Source of the DNA: Calothrix rhizosoleniae SC01
GTDB lineage: Bacteria > Cyanobacteriota > Cyanobacteriia > Cyanobacteriales > Nostocaceae
Direction of reading: 5' to 3'
NCBI RefSeq assembly: GCF_900185595.1
Contig: NZ_FYBH01000392.1
Coordinates: 1 to 32,621, forward strand
DNA: 32,621 nucleotides
Part shown: positions 32,249 to 32,621 of the stretch, in pieces
Layout of the letters: each line of letters opens with the position of its first letter
Position numbering within the stretch: the first letter of the stretch is position 1
Made by a program: the position numbers and the translations under genes
The notes under the pieces: model-generated
What the model saw: the letters and a program-made list of their open reading frames with translations, nothing else
Databases searched by the model: none
What the model was told of the DNA's origin: nothing

Positions 32249-32621
32249 TTAGCGTTTCTTTTTTTTAGTCGCCTTTGATTTTTTCTTAGCAAGATTAGTG
32301 CCAAATCCTTTATTTGCTTCTATATCAGTTCTTTGAGTAGATGATTTTCCAGCTGGTGATTCTTTAATTTTTACTTGATTTTTCTCCTCTTTCTCTGCTG
32401 ATATATCAGCAACTGGAGTTGTAGTATCTGGAGGGACTGTTGTTGTCACATCCTCATCACTGGTTTGTATAATAGTTTCCACCACATCATCAGTAATTTC
32501 TGAATCTACTGACACATCAGTAACTGGAGGTGTAGTATCTGTAGGGATTGTTGTTGTCACATCCTCACTAGTTTGTGTAGCAGTTTCTACCACATCATCA
32601 GTAATTTCTGAATCTACTGAC
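32249..32621 (-). CDS. Thr/Asp-rich repeat protein with basic tail (5' end outside window)
   Basis: The frame stays open from its stop at 32249 to the right edge, so the N-terminus is missing; the GTG at 32593 is not a convincing start. The visible part has two copies of a 36-37-residue unit, each beginning SVDSEITDDVVET and containing a DVTTT(I/V)P(T/P)DTT stretch, followed by a charged segment and a Lys/Arg-rich end (KKKSKATKKKKR). The repeats are acidic and Thr-rich and probably unstructured; the tail could bind nucleic acid or an anionic surface. I do not recognise a family. It ends directly against the rtcB stop codon with no intervening base. Confidence 0.75.
   Translation of the reverse strand, partial: SVDSEITDDVVETATQTSEDVTTTIPTDTTPPVTDVSVDSEITDDVVETIIQTSDEDVTTTVPPDTTTPVADISAEKEEKNQVKIKESPAGKSSTQRTDIEANKGFGTNLAKKKSKATKKKKR

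Overview
This window comes from a filamentous, most likely heterocyst-forming (Nostocales-type) cyanobacterium. The evidence is about twenty copies of the HIP1 octamer GCGATCGC in 32.6 kb, an AT-rich base composition, the cyanobacterial cluster pipX-pipY-sepF-proC, hemL for the C5 tetrapyrrole route, a 7TM-HD (PgpH-type) protein, and gaps filled with the short tandem (largely heptameric) repeats typical of Nostocales. The genus cannot be fixed from sequence reading alone.

Layout. (1) 1-2810: a large pentapeptide-repeat membrane protein, open at the left edge. (2) 2900-5871: a GNAT acetyltransferase behind miaE on the minus strand; divergent from them, a 45-residue mini-protein, aroQ and a degenerate ADP-ribosylglycohydrolase-like protein. 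(3) 6334-9174: a PgpH-like HD phosphohydrolase, then an IS200/IS605 tnpB fragment that still has its right-end hairpin. (4) 9308-16262: a response regulator divergent from lipA, a LivH-type amino-acid permease, a hybrid histidine kinase and hemL. (5) 16661-21689: an EamA transporter, an unknown 194-residue protein, a Nudix hydrolase, and an enolase-superfamily/DUF1611 pair that matches DgcA-DgcN of D-glutamate catabolism. (6) 22133-27182: a chorismate-utilising TrpE/PabB-type enzyme carrying two insertions, then pipX-pipY, sepF and proC (nitrogen/carbon signalling, PLP homeostasis, division, proline synthesis). (7) 27267-28829: two PD-(D/E)XK-like nuclease-fold proteins facing each other and tRNA-Ala(CGC). 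(8) 29058-32621: a HAD-like protein overlapping a methyltransferase, rtcB, and a Thr/Asp-rich repeat protein with a basic tail, open at the right edge.

Most genes are core or common cyanobacterial genes; there is no CRISPR array, prophage or complete defence island. The unusual material is in repeats. A MITE-like palindromic element of about 110-140 bp occurs three times, and in one copy the core is flipped relative to its flanks. Many gaps contain tandem arrays with a 7-bp period, while repeat tracts inside genes have periods of 9, 24, 27 or 138 bp, all multiples of three. The dgcA-dgcN junction carries a 34-bp direct duplication around a heptamer array, which appears to have separated two genes that once overlapped.

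How the genes relate: pipX and pipY overlap by 4 bp, as do the methyltransferase and HAD genes. miaE and the GNAT gene are 3 bp apart, and the mini-protein and aroQ are 12 bp apart. Other neighbours look independently transcribed.
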